A stretch of 55,129 bases of DNA from Flavipsychrobacter sp. (GTDB taxonomy: Bacteria > Bacteroidota > Bacteroidia > Chitinophagales > Chitinophagaceae): assembly GCA_016786565.1 (NCBI GenBank), contig JAEUVY010000034.1, forward strand, positions 1 through 55,129, given 5' to 3'. The translations under genes and the position numbers were made by a program. Below the pieces are notes generated by a model. The model ran no database searches. It was not told where the DNA came from and saw only the letters and a list, made by a program, of their open reading frames with translations. This document shows, piece after piece, positions 32,368-40,843 of the stretch (its first letter is position 1; every line of letters begins with the position of its first letter).

Positions 32368-32488
32368 AACTAAAAAAGAACCTGTTTTGAGGTGCAAAGG
32401 TATGAAATAAGAAAGGGAAAAAGCCAATAGCAGCGAGACAGGCCCTGCACCACGGACACAGTGCTGCTATGCGGCAAACAAAAAGAAA

Positions 32489-32514
32489 CCGTCCCGTATA
32501 CGGATACGGGACGG
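32489..32514 (-). terminator. terminator of rpsT
   Basis: A perfect 11-bp stem, ccgtcccgtat (32489-32499) with 32504-32514, loop acgg, followed on the minus strand by a T-rich run. Confidence 0.85.
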
Positions 32515-32534
32515 CATAAAGTCCTTAGGGTAAC

Positions 32535-32789
32535 TTAAGCTACCGCAGCAAGCCTTTTTACGATACCTGATTTCAGGTTACCGGCTTTATTTTTGTGTAT
32601 CACGTTACGCTTAGCAAGTTTGTCGATCATAGACACTACTTTGCTCAGCTCTTCCTGAGATACTGCTTTTTCTGAAGATGCTAACAATGTACGGATGGCA
32701 TTACGTGTCGTTTTGCCGTAGTAACGGTTGCGTTCACGGCGCTTTTCACTCTGACGAACGTCCTTCTTGGTTGCTTTATGGTTTGCCAT
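32535..32789 (-). CDS. rpsT: 30S ribosomal protein S20
   Basis: 84 residues, full length: [30 protein letters not shown], then a helical bundle with [31 protein letters not shown]. The lysine- and arginine-rich N-terminus binds 16S rRNA. It is a single-gene unit with a near-perfect Bacteroidota promoter and a strong terminator. Confidence 0.97.
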   Translation of the reverse strand: MANHKATKKDVRQSEKRRERNRYYGKTTRNAIRTLLASSEKAVSQEELSKVVSMIDKLAKRNVIHKNKAGNLKSGIVKRLAAVA

Positions 32790-32812
32790 GTATTCTACTT
32801 TTTTAAGGACTG

Positions 32813-32842
32813 CAAAGGTAATGCTTATTATTTAAAACGCAA
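32813..32842 (-). promoter_or_regulatory. promoter of rpsT
   Basis: TTG (32840-32842 on the minus strand), exactly 19 bp, then TACCTTTG (32813-32820); the clearest promoter in the window. The leader is about 20 nt. Confidence 0.8.
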
Positions 32843-32931
32843 AAATAAAATTGTATTACATCGGAAATAATGGTGCGAACAGTCCAAAAACGCACTAAAA
32901 AACACGATTGAGGTGCAAATATAGCACAAAA

Positions 32932-34848
32932 TCACATGCCACGCAGTTCGGCAGTGAGAATACTAGCAGCATTTCTGTTGCCGAGGTCGGCAGCGCGATG
33001 CATGTCGCGGGCAGCGGCCTGCTTATCCAGCAGCTGAAGGTGTACCAGCCCCCTGTTGAACCAAGCCAGGCTCTCGTTGGGGTACATGCGGATGATGGTT
33101 GAATAATCAGCCAAAGCACCGGTAGCGTCTCCGCGGTACAGCTTCACCAATGCACGGTTGTAGTAGGCTTTCGCAAAACCGGGCTGCAGACGGATGGCAG
33201 CGTCAAAATCGCTGACCGCGGCTACACTGTCTTTCAGTTGCAGTTTAATCCAGCCACGATTGTTGTATGCTGTAGCTAACTTACTATCGAGTGTGATAGC
33301 GGTATCTATGAGCGACAATGCAGTAGCCGGATCGCCGAGGCCGAAACGTGTCCACCCCATGTTGTTGTATAAGGCTGCGGACTTAGCATTGATACCGCGG
33401 GCTACCGAATAGTCGGCCATTGCTTCTTTGTAGCGCCCCATGGCGTCCAGTGCTTCGCCGCGCCTCAGCAGTGCAGGGAAGTAGCGCGGATCGATGGTCA
33501 GACTGCGTGAATACTGGTCGGCTGCTTCGGGCCATTGCTGCCTGTAGGTATAGTACTGCCCCCAATGGTAATGCACCAGCGAGTTGTGTGAATTGCCCTC
33601 GTTTTTGTAAACAATATCACCGAGTATAGAATCGGTATCGCGCCAGTCGCTGACACGGGCCCACGAAACAAATGCGAAGAGCAACAAAAACGCAGCCAGC
33701 ACCCTATGGCCGATCTCCCGGAAACCTGCGCCATCCACCCATTGAACTATTGCATAGAAGAGACCGAAGTAAGAAACGTAAGTATACCTCTCGGCTGCAT
33801 ACGCGCCACCCACGGGAAGCAGTTGCAGCATCACCACCATTGCCGCCAGAAAGAACAGCATACCGAAGCGCAACTCGCGGGCACCTGAGCGCATTTTCCA
33901 TACACCCCACCCTATTGCTGCCAGTAGCGGCACAGACGCGTAGAAGTACCAGGGCAATGCCCCGCCCGAAACATCTGGAAAGAAGTGAATGGCCGATAGT
34001 GGATAAGGGATGACCAGTTTAACGAAGTAAAAAGCCAGACCACCTGTGAACAAGAATATCCGGTTAACGAGGCCGTACTGTGGAAGGAGATCTGTCATGG
34101 ACCCGCCTGCCTTTTGCGACAATACTGCCAACACACCAAAAAGAACTGAGACCAGAAGGAAAGGAATCTTCTCAACCAAGGCACTTGTTATCTTCCTGCC
34201 GCGATACCAGTCTATTGCCATCAACACAAGCGGTAGCGTAACCGCGGCAGACTTGGAGGCACAGGCAAACAGGAACCATACAAAACACAGCAACAGGTCC
34301 TTGCGACGACTACCGTCCACATAGCGCACATACGCCAGAAGAGACATAAAGTAAAACAAACCGCTGAGTAGCCCCTTCCGCTCCGACACCCAGGCTACAG
34401 ATTCTACATGCAGCGGATGCAATGCAAACAAGGCCGCTACCATCAGGGCAACGTTCTGCTTACCGCTAAGACGCTGCGCCAACCGATATACCAGCCATAC
34501 GTTAGCCAGATGCAATATCAGATTGACAACATGATAGATGGTTGCATCCGGCCCGAACAATGTATATTCTAAAAGCCAGGTAAGCGTGGTGAGGGGATGA
34601 TAGTTGTATTCGTAGAACGAGGTAAAAATGGCACCGATGCCTTTGAGGCTGAGATCGCGCAGGTAGGGGTTGGTGATAATGTACTTATCATCGTCAATGA
34701 ACGTAAGCTGATGACCGGCCACACCGGAGAAAACAATTGCGGTTACCACAAGCAGCAACCAGATGTACCACCGCCCGGTTGCCGCTACGGGTTCGGCCTT
34801 GCCGGTGGATGCCATTGGAGTCGATGTCTTCAGCTTTTTTGCCGCCAT
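32932..34848 (-). CDS. TMTC-like membrane protein with C-terminal tetratricopeptide repeats
   Basis: 638 residues. About ten membrane segments fill the first ~400 residues, with the family stretches TFIDDDKYI, YNYHPLTTLTWLLEY and HPLHVESVAWVSERKGLLSG that mark TMTC-type GT-C proteins (O-mannosyltransferase-like). From about 420 there are six TPR units (YFPALLRRGEALDAMGRYKEAMADY, and so on). It would use a lipid-linked sugar to glycosylate exported proteins on the periplasmic side; this activity is not shown for bacterial members. It is a single gene with no clear operon partner. Confidence 0.85.
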   Translation of the reverse strand: MAAKKLKTSTPMASTGKAEPVAATGRWYIWLLLVVTAIVFSGVAGHQLTFIDDDKYIITNPYLRDLSLKGIGAIFTSFYEYNYHPLTTLTWLLEYTLFGPDATIYHVVNLILHLANVWLVYRLAQRLSGKQNVALMVAALFALHPLHVESVAWVSERKGLLSGLFYFMSLLAYVRYVDGSRRKDLLLCFVWFLFACASKSAAVTLPLVLMAIDWYRGRKITSALVEKIPFLLVSVLFGVLAVLSQKAGGSMTDLLPQYGLVNRIFLFTGGLAFYFVKLVIPYPLSAIHFFPDVSGGALPWYFYASVPLLAAIGWGVWKMRSGARELRFGMLFFLAAMVVMLQLLPVGGAYAAERYTYVSYFGLFYAIVQWVDGAGFREIGHRVLAAFLLLFAFVSWARVSDWRDTDSILGDIVYKNEGNSHNSLVHYHWGQYYTYRQQWPEAADQYSRSLTIDPRYFPALLRRGEALDAMGRYKEAMADYSVARGINAKSAALYNNMGWTRFGLGDPATALSLIDTAITLDSKLATAYNNRGWIKLQLKDSVAAVSDFDAAIRLQPGFAKAYYNRALVKLYRGDATGALADYSTIIRMYPNESLAWFNRGLVHLQLLDKQAAARDMHRAADLGNRNAASILTAELRGM

Positions 34849-34878
34849 ATCCTGAATTAATTCAGACTAATGTACTTC

Positions 34879-36525
34879 CTATTTTTTCAATTTTATGAGG
34901 AAGTCTTTAGAAAAATTGACGTCATAGCCACCGTCCCACGCCACCTTCGCCCAGTCGCCATTCACTTTTACAGCAGCCTTTTTGTCTCCGCCAGTTGCAG
35001 TGAGCGGCAATGAAAAACCAGGCACTACATTGGTGAACCTGAAATTGAGCTCCTTATTCTTTATATAGTACTCCAGTTCGGGCACATCTTTTTCCCGCAG
35101 ATATTGATTAAAAAACGCGCCTAACTCCAGCCCGGTGGTTTTTGCGATGTACTGCTCCACTTCGGCAGTGGTAACCGTCTTGTGGTAGAACTCCCTGCCA
35201 AGACCACGCAACATTTTGCGGAACTTATCGTCATTGTTGGTCATTACGCGTATCATGTGCATAACGGCCTCTCCTTTCTCGTAAATGTCACCGGTACCTT
35301 CATCATTCACACCATAAGGAGCCACCACAGGCTGGTCGTTCCTGATATGTGCCCACAATCCCCGGCTGTATGCCGCCGCGTTCTCTTTGCCGGCAGTATA
35401 TTCTGTAAACAACACCTCCGAGTAACAGGTAATGCCCTCGTGTATCCAATTATCGGCCATATCTTTTGCAGTCACATTGTTACCAAACCATTCGTGGCCG
35501 CTCTCGTGAATGATGATGTAGTCCCACTTCAGGCCATGGCTGGTCATGGAGCGGTCGGTGCCCTTGTAGCCCATCCTGAACTTGTTGCCATAAGCTATGC
35601 CGCTCTGGTGTTCCATTCCCAGGTATGGCGACTCTACCAGCTTGTATCCATCCTCGTAAAAAGGATACGGACCAAACCAGTATTCAAACGCGCGCAGCAT
35701 GGTCTTTACCACCCCAAAATGCGCCTTAGCCTTATCCCTATTGTAGTCGAGCACGGCATAGTCCAGATCCAGAACACCCTTCTCTCCGTTCAGAGTATCT
35801 TGCCAGGTAGCGTAGTGCCCTATGTAAAAGGTAACGTCATAATTGTTGATGGGGTTGCGCACCACCCACGTAGTTGTTGTGTTGCCATCTGTCTGTGTGT
35901 TGCCCACCCTGCGGCCATTGCTGATGCAAGTGAGTGGTAAGGGCACGGTAAATGAATTGATCATGCCGTCTTCCGGCTCATCCCATTGCGCGTCTTTGCA
36001 GGGCCACCATACGCTTGCCCCCAATCCCTGACAGGAAACAGCTATCCATTGCCTGCCCAGGCTGTCCGTCTTCCAGCTAAACCCTCCGTCCCACGGTGGA
36101 TTCACGGCCTTGCGCGGCGTGCCATGGTAAAACGCCAGCAGCGAATACAGACTATCCTGCTTCAATGTATTGAACGGGTACTTCACCCACCACACATTAC
36201 CCTCCTGAACTATCGCGGCCTTGCGCACGCCTCCCGATGTGCGGGATGACGACATTACATACACACTATCCAGCATCATTGGCTGCTGCAGGTCTATCTG
36301 CATACTGTCGCCGGGCTGTGCTGTTACTCTGAAGAAAATCTGGTTACTGCCTGCAATACTCTGTGCCGCTGTGTCAAATTTTACATCCAACTGATAACGG
36401 GTAACATCCCACCAATTGCGGCCGCTGCCATTACTACCCCGCAATGTATCGGCATGTGTATATTGGCCGGCACGGACGGTGAGGGCACACAATGACATCA
36501 TCAGAACAGGGATCATTCTTTTCAT
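34879..36525 (-). CDS. M1 family zinc metallopeptidase
   Basis: 548 residues: a signal peptide (ending TVRAG), an N-terminal beta-sandwich domain and a thermolysin-like catalytic domain. Zinc ligands are H340 and H344 in HESGHEWF plus E363 in NWIHEGITCYSE, the exact HExxH-x18-E spacing. The exopeptidase loop reads GMEHQS (303-308) instead of GAMEN. It is shorter than full aminopeptidase N, lacking the C-terminal ARM domain, as in other Bacteroidota M1 proteins. Likely a periplasmic aminopeptidase. Confidence 0.92.
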   Translation of the reverse strand: MKRMIPVLMMSLCALTVRAGQYTHADTLRGSNGSGRNWWDVTRYQLDVKFDTAAQSIAGSNQIFFRVTAQPGDSMQIDLQQPMMLDSVYVMSSSRTSGGVRKAAIVQEGNVWWVKYPFNTLKQDSLYSLLAFYHGTPRKAVNPPWDGGFSWKTDSLGRQWIAVSCQGLGASVWWPCKDAQWDEPEDGMINSFTVPLPLTCISNGRRVGNTQTDGNTTTTWVVRNPINNYDVTFYIGHYATWQDTLNGEKGVLDLDYAVLDYNRDKAKAHFGVVKTMLRAFEYWFGPYPFYEDGYKLVESPYLGMEHQSGIAYGNKFRMGYKGTDRSMTSHGLKWDYIIIHESGHEWFGNNVTAKDMADNWIHEGITCYSEVLFTEYTAGKENAAAYSRGLWAHIRNDQPVVAPYGVNDEGTGDIYEKGEAVMHMIRVMTNNDDKFRKMLRGLGREFYHKTVTTAEVEQYIAKTTGLELGAFFNQYLREKDVPELEYYIKNKELNFRFTNVVPGFSLPLTATGGDKKAAVKVNGDWAKVAWDGGYDVNFSKDFLIKLKK

Positions 36526-36658
36526 ACCGCAAAGTAAACAGCTATTCTCAGAAAATACCGACGAAGCGGGGGTAAAAATGTAGTGAGATGGTATTGGCAG
36601 TAATAGCGAACGGCACCGTTTCCGGCGCCGTTCCTATGTATCAAACTTCTTGTAACTA

Positions 36659-38005
36659 TTAATTGTCTATGCCCACAACTTCTACATCAAAGATGAGAAT
36701 TGAGTTTGGTGGAATTGCAGGAGTAGGACTCTGAGGACCATACGCCAGGCCTGAAGGAATGTACAACACACCCTTAGTTCCGAGGTTCATCATCTGAATA
36801 CCCTCATCCCAACCTTTGATCACCTGTCCGACACCCAATGTGAACGGGAACGGAGAAACATGACCGAATTTAGGATCGAGGTTTGAGTCGAAAGCCTTAC
36901 CGTCCATTGTCTTTCCGGTATAGTTCATGGTTACTTTCTTACCCGGCGCCGCGTTGGGGCCAAGACCCTTCTGCGTGATGGAGTAATAAAGACCTGATGC
37001 TGTTTTCTCGGCCTTGATATTGTTCTTGGCGAAGTATTCTTTCAACATATCGTCATCCATCTTTGCCTGTTCAGTTGCACTCAGCTGTTTAGGCGCATCG
37101 GTGATATCGAGTATCTCTACTTCAAACACCAGTACCGAGTTGGCAGGAATCTGCGGACTTCTGTCCTGTGCACCGTAAGCGAGGCCGGATGGTATGTACA
37201 GAGTTGCTTTGGTACCCTTGTTGAAATTCAGCATACCCTCGTCCCATCCTTTGATAACTGCCCCCTTGCCTATCTCTACTTTGAAAGGCTCGGTGTGTTT
37301 GAACTCAGGATCAGTGTTTGAGTCAAACGCTTTTCCGTTCAGCAGTTTACCTGTGTAGTTCACAGAAAGAGTCTGACCGGCAACCGCGTTGGCACCTGTA
37401 CCTTGCTTTTGTACAGAATAGTACAGACCTGAAGCTGTCTTGGTAGCCTTGATGCCGTTCTTCTTCAGATAGTCCTGAATAGCCTTGTCATCAACGCCTT
37501 TCTGCTTGGCTGCATTTGCCTCATTCAGCTTCCTGTCTTCTTCTTCAGAACGCACAGAAGCCACCTGCACCTCATACCTCATTTTCTGGCCAACACCCTG
37601 CTTCATGCCCGGCATTGACGGCGCACCACCTTTCACCATAGAATCGATAGGCACACGGAAAATAGCGCTGTCACCTTCTACCAGCAACATGAAACCTTCC
37701 ATCAGGTCGCCATTCATTTTGGGGCTCTGGATCGTAACAGGCACCGGCTTGGTGGCATTGTACATCTTCCTTGAATCGAAGATGGTACTGTCATCGAGGT
37801 ACACGTGAATGAACATCTCGGCGTGGTCTCCCGCGGCAGCTTTGCGCTTGCCTTTACCCTGTTTTACAACCTTATACTCCAGACCGCTGGGCAACTGAGT
37901 AAAGCCGTCTTTCAGCTTCGTTCCTTTGTCCTGCGCTTCAGAACTATTGGCCAGTCCCAGCGCTATAGCCAGCGGCACAAGGGTTTTTCTGAATGTTGAT
38001 CTCAT
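36659..38005 (-). CDS. exported FKBP-type peptidyl-prolyl isomerase with three FKBP-like domains
   Basis: 448 residues with an N-terminal signal peptide (LAIALGLANSSEAQ). Domain 1 (about 35-160) is a degenerate FKBP fold, without the usual VxYTG start. Domains 2 (about 190-300) and 3 (about 335-447) are intact, each with NYTGKxxxGKAFDSN, VIKGWDEG and LYIPSGLAYG. The linkers carry similar helical pieces (LKKNGIKATKTASGLYYS and FAKNNIKAEKTASGLYYS). It acts as a periplasmic folding catalyst or chaperone. It lies next to a second exported FKBP gene of the same design, 58 nt downstream of it. A hairpin at 36608-36632 follows the stop. Confidence 0.93.
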   Translation of the reverse strand: MRSTFRKTLVPLAIALGLANSSEAQDKGTKLKDGFTQLPSGLEYKVVKQGKGKRKAAAGDHAEMFIHVYLDDSTIFDSRKMYNATKPVPVTIQSPKMNGDLMEGFMLLVEGDSAIFRVPIDSMVKGGAPSMPGMKQGVGQKMRYEVQVASVRSEEEDRKLNEANAAKQKGVDDKAIQDYLKKNGIKATKTASGLYYSVQKQGTGANAVAGQTLSVNYTGKLLNGKAFDSNTDPEFKHTEPFKVEIGKGAVIKGWDEGMLNFNKGTKATLYIPSGLAYGAQDRSPQIPANSVLVFEVEILDITDAPKQLSATEQAKMDDDMLKEYFAKNNIKAEKTASGLYYSITQKGLGPNAAPGKKVTMNYTGKTMDGKAFDSNLDPKFGHVSPFPFTLGVGQVIKGWDEGIQMMNLGTKGVLYIPSGLAYGPQSPTPAIPPNSILIFDVEVVGIDN

Positions 38006-38063
38006 TTGATAAAATACGTTTCTTGTAAATATAGTTAAGGTATAAATGCCAAACTGTTAAAAG

Positions 38064-39008
38064 TTACTTGGTCTCTTCGCCGGCAGAAACACCGCTGATC
38101 TCAACTTCGAAGATCATCACCGCGTTTGCAGGAATAGACGGATTAGGGCTCTGAGGACCGTAAGCGATAGGCGAAGGCAAGTAAAGCGTTGCCTTAGCAC
38201 CTTTCTTCAACAGTGCCACACCTTCGTCCACACCCGGTATCATCTGACCCATGCCTACGATGAATGTAAGCGGCTTCGCGTCGTGACCATTTTTCTTTGC
38301 AACTTCAGCATCCTGGTTAGAATCGAAGATGTTGCCATCCAGCGTTTTTCCGGTGTACATCATATCCACTTTCTGTCCTTTCTGGATCTGAGCACCTGAA
38401 CCCGGCTTCTGAATAGTGTAGTACAGACCTGAAGCTGTTTTCTCAGCTTTGATGTTGTTCTTGGTGAAATATTCCTGCAGGATCTTGTCGTCAACAGGCA
38501 TCTGCGCTGCTTTCGCTTCTTCCATCTTCTTCATTTCCTCAGCTTGTTTCGCTTCCATTTCAGAGCGGTAGTCTTTCTCGCTCTTTACAGAAATGATAGA
38601 CATACGGATCTCGATCTTCTTGCCCTTTTTCATCCATGATGGCACCTGACTCAGCTGCTCGGCAGGGATAGATTTCAGGATAGAATCGCAAGAGATATAA
38701 GCAACCGCGCTGTCACCTGCAGAAAGGAATGGCAGGATGGCCATGAGGTCGGAATTGTTGCGTACCGAATCAACACGGTTCACAGCCGGACGGCCTTGCG
38801 CCCATGTATCGTTAATGACAGTAGTATCGCATTTCGCAACCAGGTTGAATTCAACGATGTCGCCTATTACAGCGTTCTTGCCCTCTTTGTCTTTTAAAAT
38901 TGAGTATTCAATTCCTTTGATGGTCTTAAGGTCTCCACCGCTCTTGCAGGAATTGAAACCTATAGCTGCTGCGCCCAATAACGCTGCTGTAATGATCCTG
39001 GTTGTCAT
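38064..39008 (-). CDS. FKBP-type peptidyl-prolyl isomerase lipoprotein
   Basis: 314 residues from MTTRIITAALLGAAAIGFNSCKSGG, a lipoprotein signal. Residues about 35-165 are a degenerate FKBP-like domain with a lysine/glutamate-rich linker after it (MEAKQAEEMKKMEEAKAAQ); residues 195-305 are a canonical FKBP domain (MYTGKTLDGNIFDSN, MIPGVDEGVALLKKGAKATLYLPSPIAYG). The same linker phrase as in the neighbouring protein (NNIKAEKTASGLYY) shows that they arose by duplication. nrnA lies 40 nt upstream and the genes may share transcription. Confidence 0.92.
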   Translation of the reverse strand: MTTRIITAALLGAAAIGFNSCKSGGDLKTIKGIEYSILKDKEGKNAVIGDIVEFNLVAKCDTTVINDTWAQGRPAVNRVDSVRNNSDLMAILPFLSAGDSAVAYISCDSILKSIPAEQLSQVPSWMKKGKKIEIRMSIISVKSEKDYRSEMEAKQAEEMKKMEEAKAAQMPVDDKILQEYFTKNNIKAEKTASGLYYTIQKPGSGAQIQKGQKVDMMYTGKTLDGNIFDSNQDAEVAKKNGHDAKPLTFIVGMGQMIPGVDEGVALLKKGAKATLYLPSPIAYGPQSPNPSIPANAVMIFEVEISGVSAGEETK

Positions 39009-39048
39009 GTTTGTTTGAATTTTTATTATTTGCTTTTTGTTGTTCGTA

Positions 39049-40047
39049 TTATTTTGGGTGAATATCCGACAAAATTCTCTTAAAATAATCAACTGTTTCC
39101 GTCAACGAGGCTTTAGACCTGCCACCGGACGCGTTGAAGTGACCGCCGCCTTCGAAATACAGTCCGGCAAACTTGCTCACATCAAATAATCCCTTGCTGC
39201 GGAAAGACATTTTAATCTCATCTCCCCTCTCGGTAATAAGCGTTGAGAATTTAATACCGGCTATGCTGAGCGGATAATTCACCAGTCCCTCAGTATCGCC
39301 GTTCTGCACATTGAAAAGGTTCATGTCCTTGCGTGACAAGGTGATGAGTGCCGCGTTGTACTTGCGGAAGATCTCCATACGCTCAATGAGGACATACCCC
39401 AGAAAACGCATCCTGCTCTCGCTCCATGCATCGTAGATATGCTCGTGTATCTCGGTATGGTTGATGCCGCGTTCCAGCAGATCCGCTATCATGCGATGCA
39501 CCGACGGTGTTGTAACCGGGAACTTGAAAGAACCCGTATCGGTAAGAACACCTGTGTAAAGGCTCTTCGCTATCTTCTGATCTATGAGCGCGTTGTCGCC
39601 GCACAGATTGATGAAGTCATACACCATTTCGCAGGTGCTGCTCTTGGATGGTATGCTCACACCATAGTCCCATACGTCTTTGGGAAAGAGGTGATGGTCA
39701 ATCAGCATCTTGGGCTGCGGCGCTTCCTGCAACAACTGCTCCATATGCTTGGTGCGGCTGAAGTCGTTGAAGTCGACACAGAATATAAGGTCACACCCTT
39801 TTATGGCAGCGATAGCCCTGTCGGGTGTATCTTCAAAATTGATAAGTTTGTCGTTGCCGGGGATCCACCTCAGAAAATCGGGCACTTCACTCGGCGATAC
39901 CGCAGTTACGGTATGCCCCTTTGCTACAAGGTAATGATATAGCCCCAGCATGCTGCCAATGGCATCACCATCAGGTTTATGATGTGTAGTGATGAATATA
40001 TTCTTCGGACCACTCAGTAATGGAAAGGCGTCTTGTATCGGCAGCAT
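39049..40047 (-). CDS. nrnA: DHH/DHHA1 phosphoesterase, nanoRNase/pAp phosphatase type
   Basis: 332-residue cytosolic manganese enzyme of the DHH superfamily, degrading short oligoribonucleotides and pAp in characterised homologues. Motifs: HHKPDGDAIGS (about 21-31), CVDFND, IDHHLFPKD (the DHH motif) and, in the C-terminal DHHA1 domain, GGGHFNASGGRS. Its length matches NrnA. A TTG-N19-TATTTTTG promoter lies 50 nt upstream. The FKBP lipoprotein gene follows in the same direction. Confidence 0.92.
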   Translation of the reverse strand: MLPIQDAFPLLSGPKNIFITTHHKPDGDAIGSMLGLYHYLVAKGHTVTAVSPSEVPDFLRWIPGNDKLINFEDTPDRAIAAIKGCDLIFCVDFNDFSRTKHMEQLLQEAPQPKMLIDHHLFPKDVWDYGVSIPSKSSTCEMVYDFINLCGDNALIDQKIAKSLYTGVLTDTGSFKFPVTTPSVHRMIADLLERGINHTEIHEHIYDAWSESRMRFLGYVLIERMEIFRKYNAALITLSRKDMNLFNVQNGDTEGLVNYPLSIAGIKFSTLITERGDEIKMSFRSKGLFDVSKFAGLYFEGGGHFNASGGRSKASLTETVDYFKRILSDIHPK

Positions 40048-40097
40048 TGTGTCTTCCCCCTCTCAGCCGGAGGTAAGACGGCCGTTGTTTGGGGCTG

Positions 40098-40127
40098 CAA
40101 AAATATGGTTTCCCCGTGTTATGACAA
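40098..40127 (-). promoter_or_regulatory. promoter of nrnA
   Basis: TTG (40125-40127, minus strand), 19-bp spacer, TATTTTTG (40098-40105). A second TACCTTTG lies at 40125-40132. Confidence 0.65.
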
Positions 40128-40270
40128 AGGTAAAATGTAAAAAACAGAAAATATATGGAACGACCGGACCACCACCTTTTCGATGCACTACTCCTCAAAC
40201 GGGACACATTATCAATCGATTTGGCCAATCATTTTAACATTTATCATGCGTATGACACCGATTTTTGCCC

Positions 40271-40278
40271 TACTTTTG
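40271..40278 (+). promoter_or_regulatory. -7 box of ndk
   Basis: TACTTTTG followed by C, 19 nt before the ATG. No TTG is present 19 bp upstream. Confidence 0.5.
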
Positions 40279-40297
40279 CACCCTCAAATAACAATCC

Positions 40298-40714
40298 ATG
40301 TCCAATCGTACATTTACAATGATCAAGCCGGATGCAGTAAGGGCCGGCAACATAGGCAACATCCTTCAGATGATCAACGGTGCAGGTTTCCGCATCGTAG
40401 CCATGAAATACCTCCACATCTCTAAGCAGCAGGCTGAGAAATTCTACGAAGTTCACGCGGCTCGTCCGTTCTACGGCGAACTGACTGAATTCATGAGCAG
40501 CGGCCCTATCGTGGCAGCTATCCTGGAAAAAGACAACGCAGTTGCTGATTTCCGCAAGCTGATAGGTGCTACCAACCCGGCACAGGCAGAAGAAGGTACT
40601 ATCCGCAAGAAGTACGCAGCATCTATTGGTGAGAACGCGGTTCACGGTTCTGACAGCGATGAGAACGCGGCGATCGAAGGCAACTTCTTCTTCAACGGTC
40701 TGGAGCGCTTCTAA
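40298..40714 (+). CDS. ndk: nucleoside diphosphate kinase
   Basis: 138 residues, full length. Phosphate-accepting H116 is in [13 protein letters not shown]; the N-terminal TMIKPDAV strand and [11 protein letters not shown] region are canonical. It balances nucleoside triphosphate pools with ATP as donor. It is a single gene with its own -7 box and a strong terminator. Confidence 0.97.
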   Translation: MSNRTFTMIKPDAVRAGNIGNILQMINGAGFRIVAMKYLHISKQQAEKFYEVHAARPFYGELTEFMSSGPIVAAILEKDNAVADFRKLIGATNPAQAEEGTIRKKYAASIGENAVHGSDSDENAAIEGNFFFNGLERF

Positions 40715-40739
40715 TTAACTATCTTCGAAACAACCATAG

Positions 40740-40774
40740 ATCCCCGGTGCCCACAGGTACCGGGGATTTTTTTT
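40740..40774 (+). terminator. Rho-independent terminator of ndk
   Basis: atccccggt (40740-40748) with accggggat (40759-40767), a 10-nt loop and an eight-base T-run. Confidence 0.88.
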
Positions 40775-40792
40775 GCCTGATACCCGAAACGA

Positions 40793-40822
40793 AAACGGGC
40801 GAAGCAATTGCTCCGCCCGTTT
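40793..40822 (-). terminator. terminator of the T9SS adhesin gene
   Basis: aaacgggcg (40793-40801) with cgcccgttt (40814-40822); the loop contains agcaattgct, itself a palindrome. A TTTTCGTTT tail follows on the minus strand. Confidence 0.75.
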
Positions 40823-40843
40823 GAACCATTTTAAGATCGTGGA

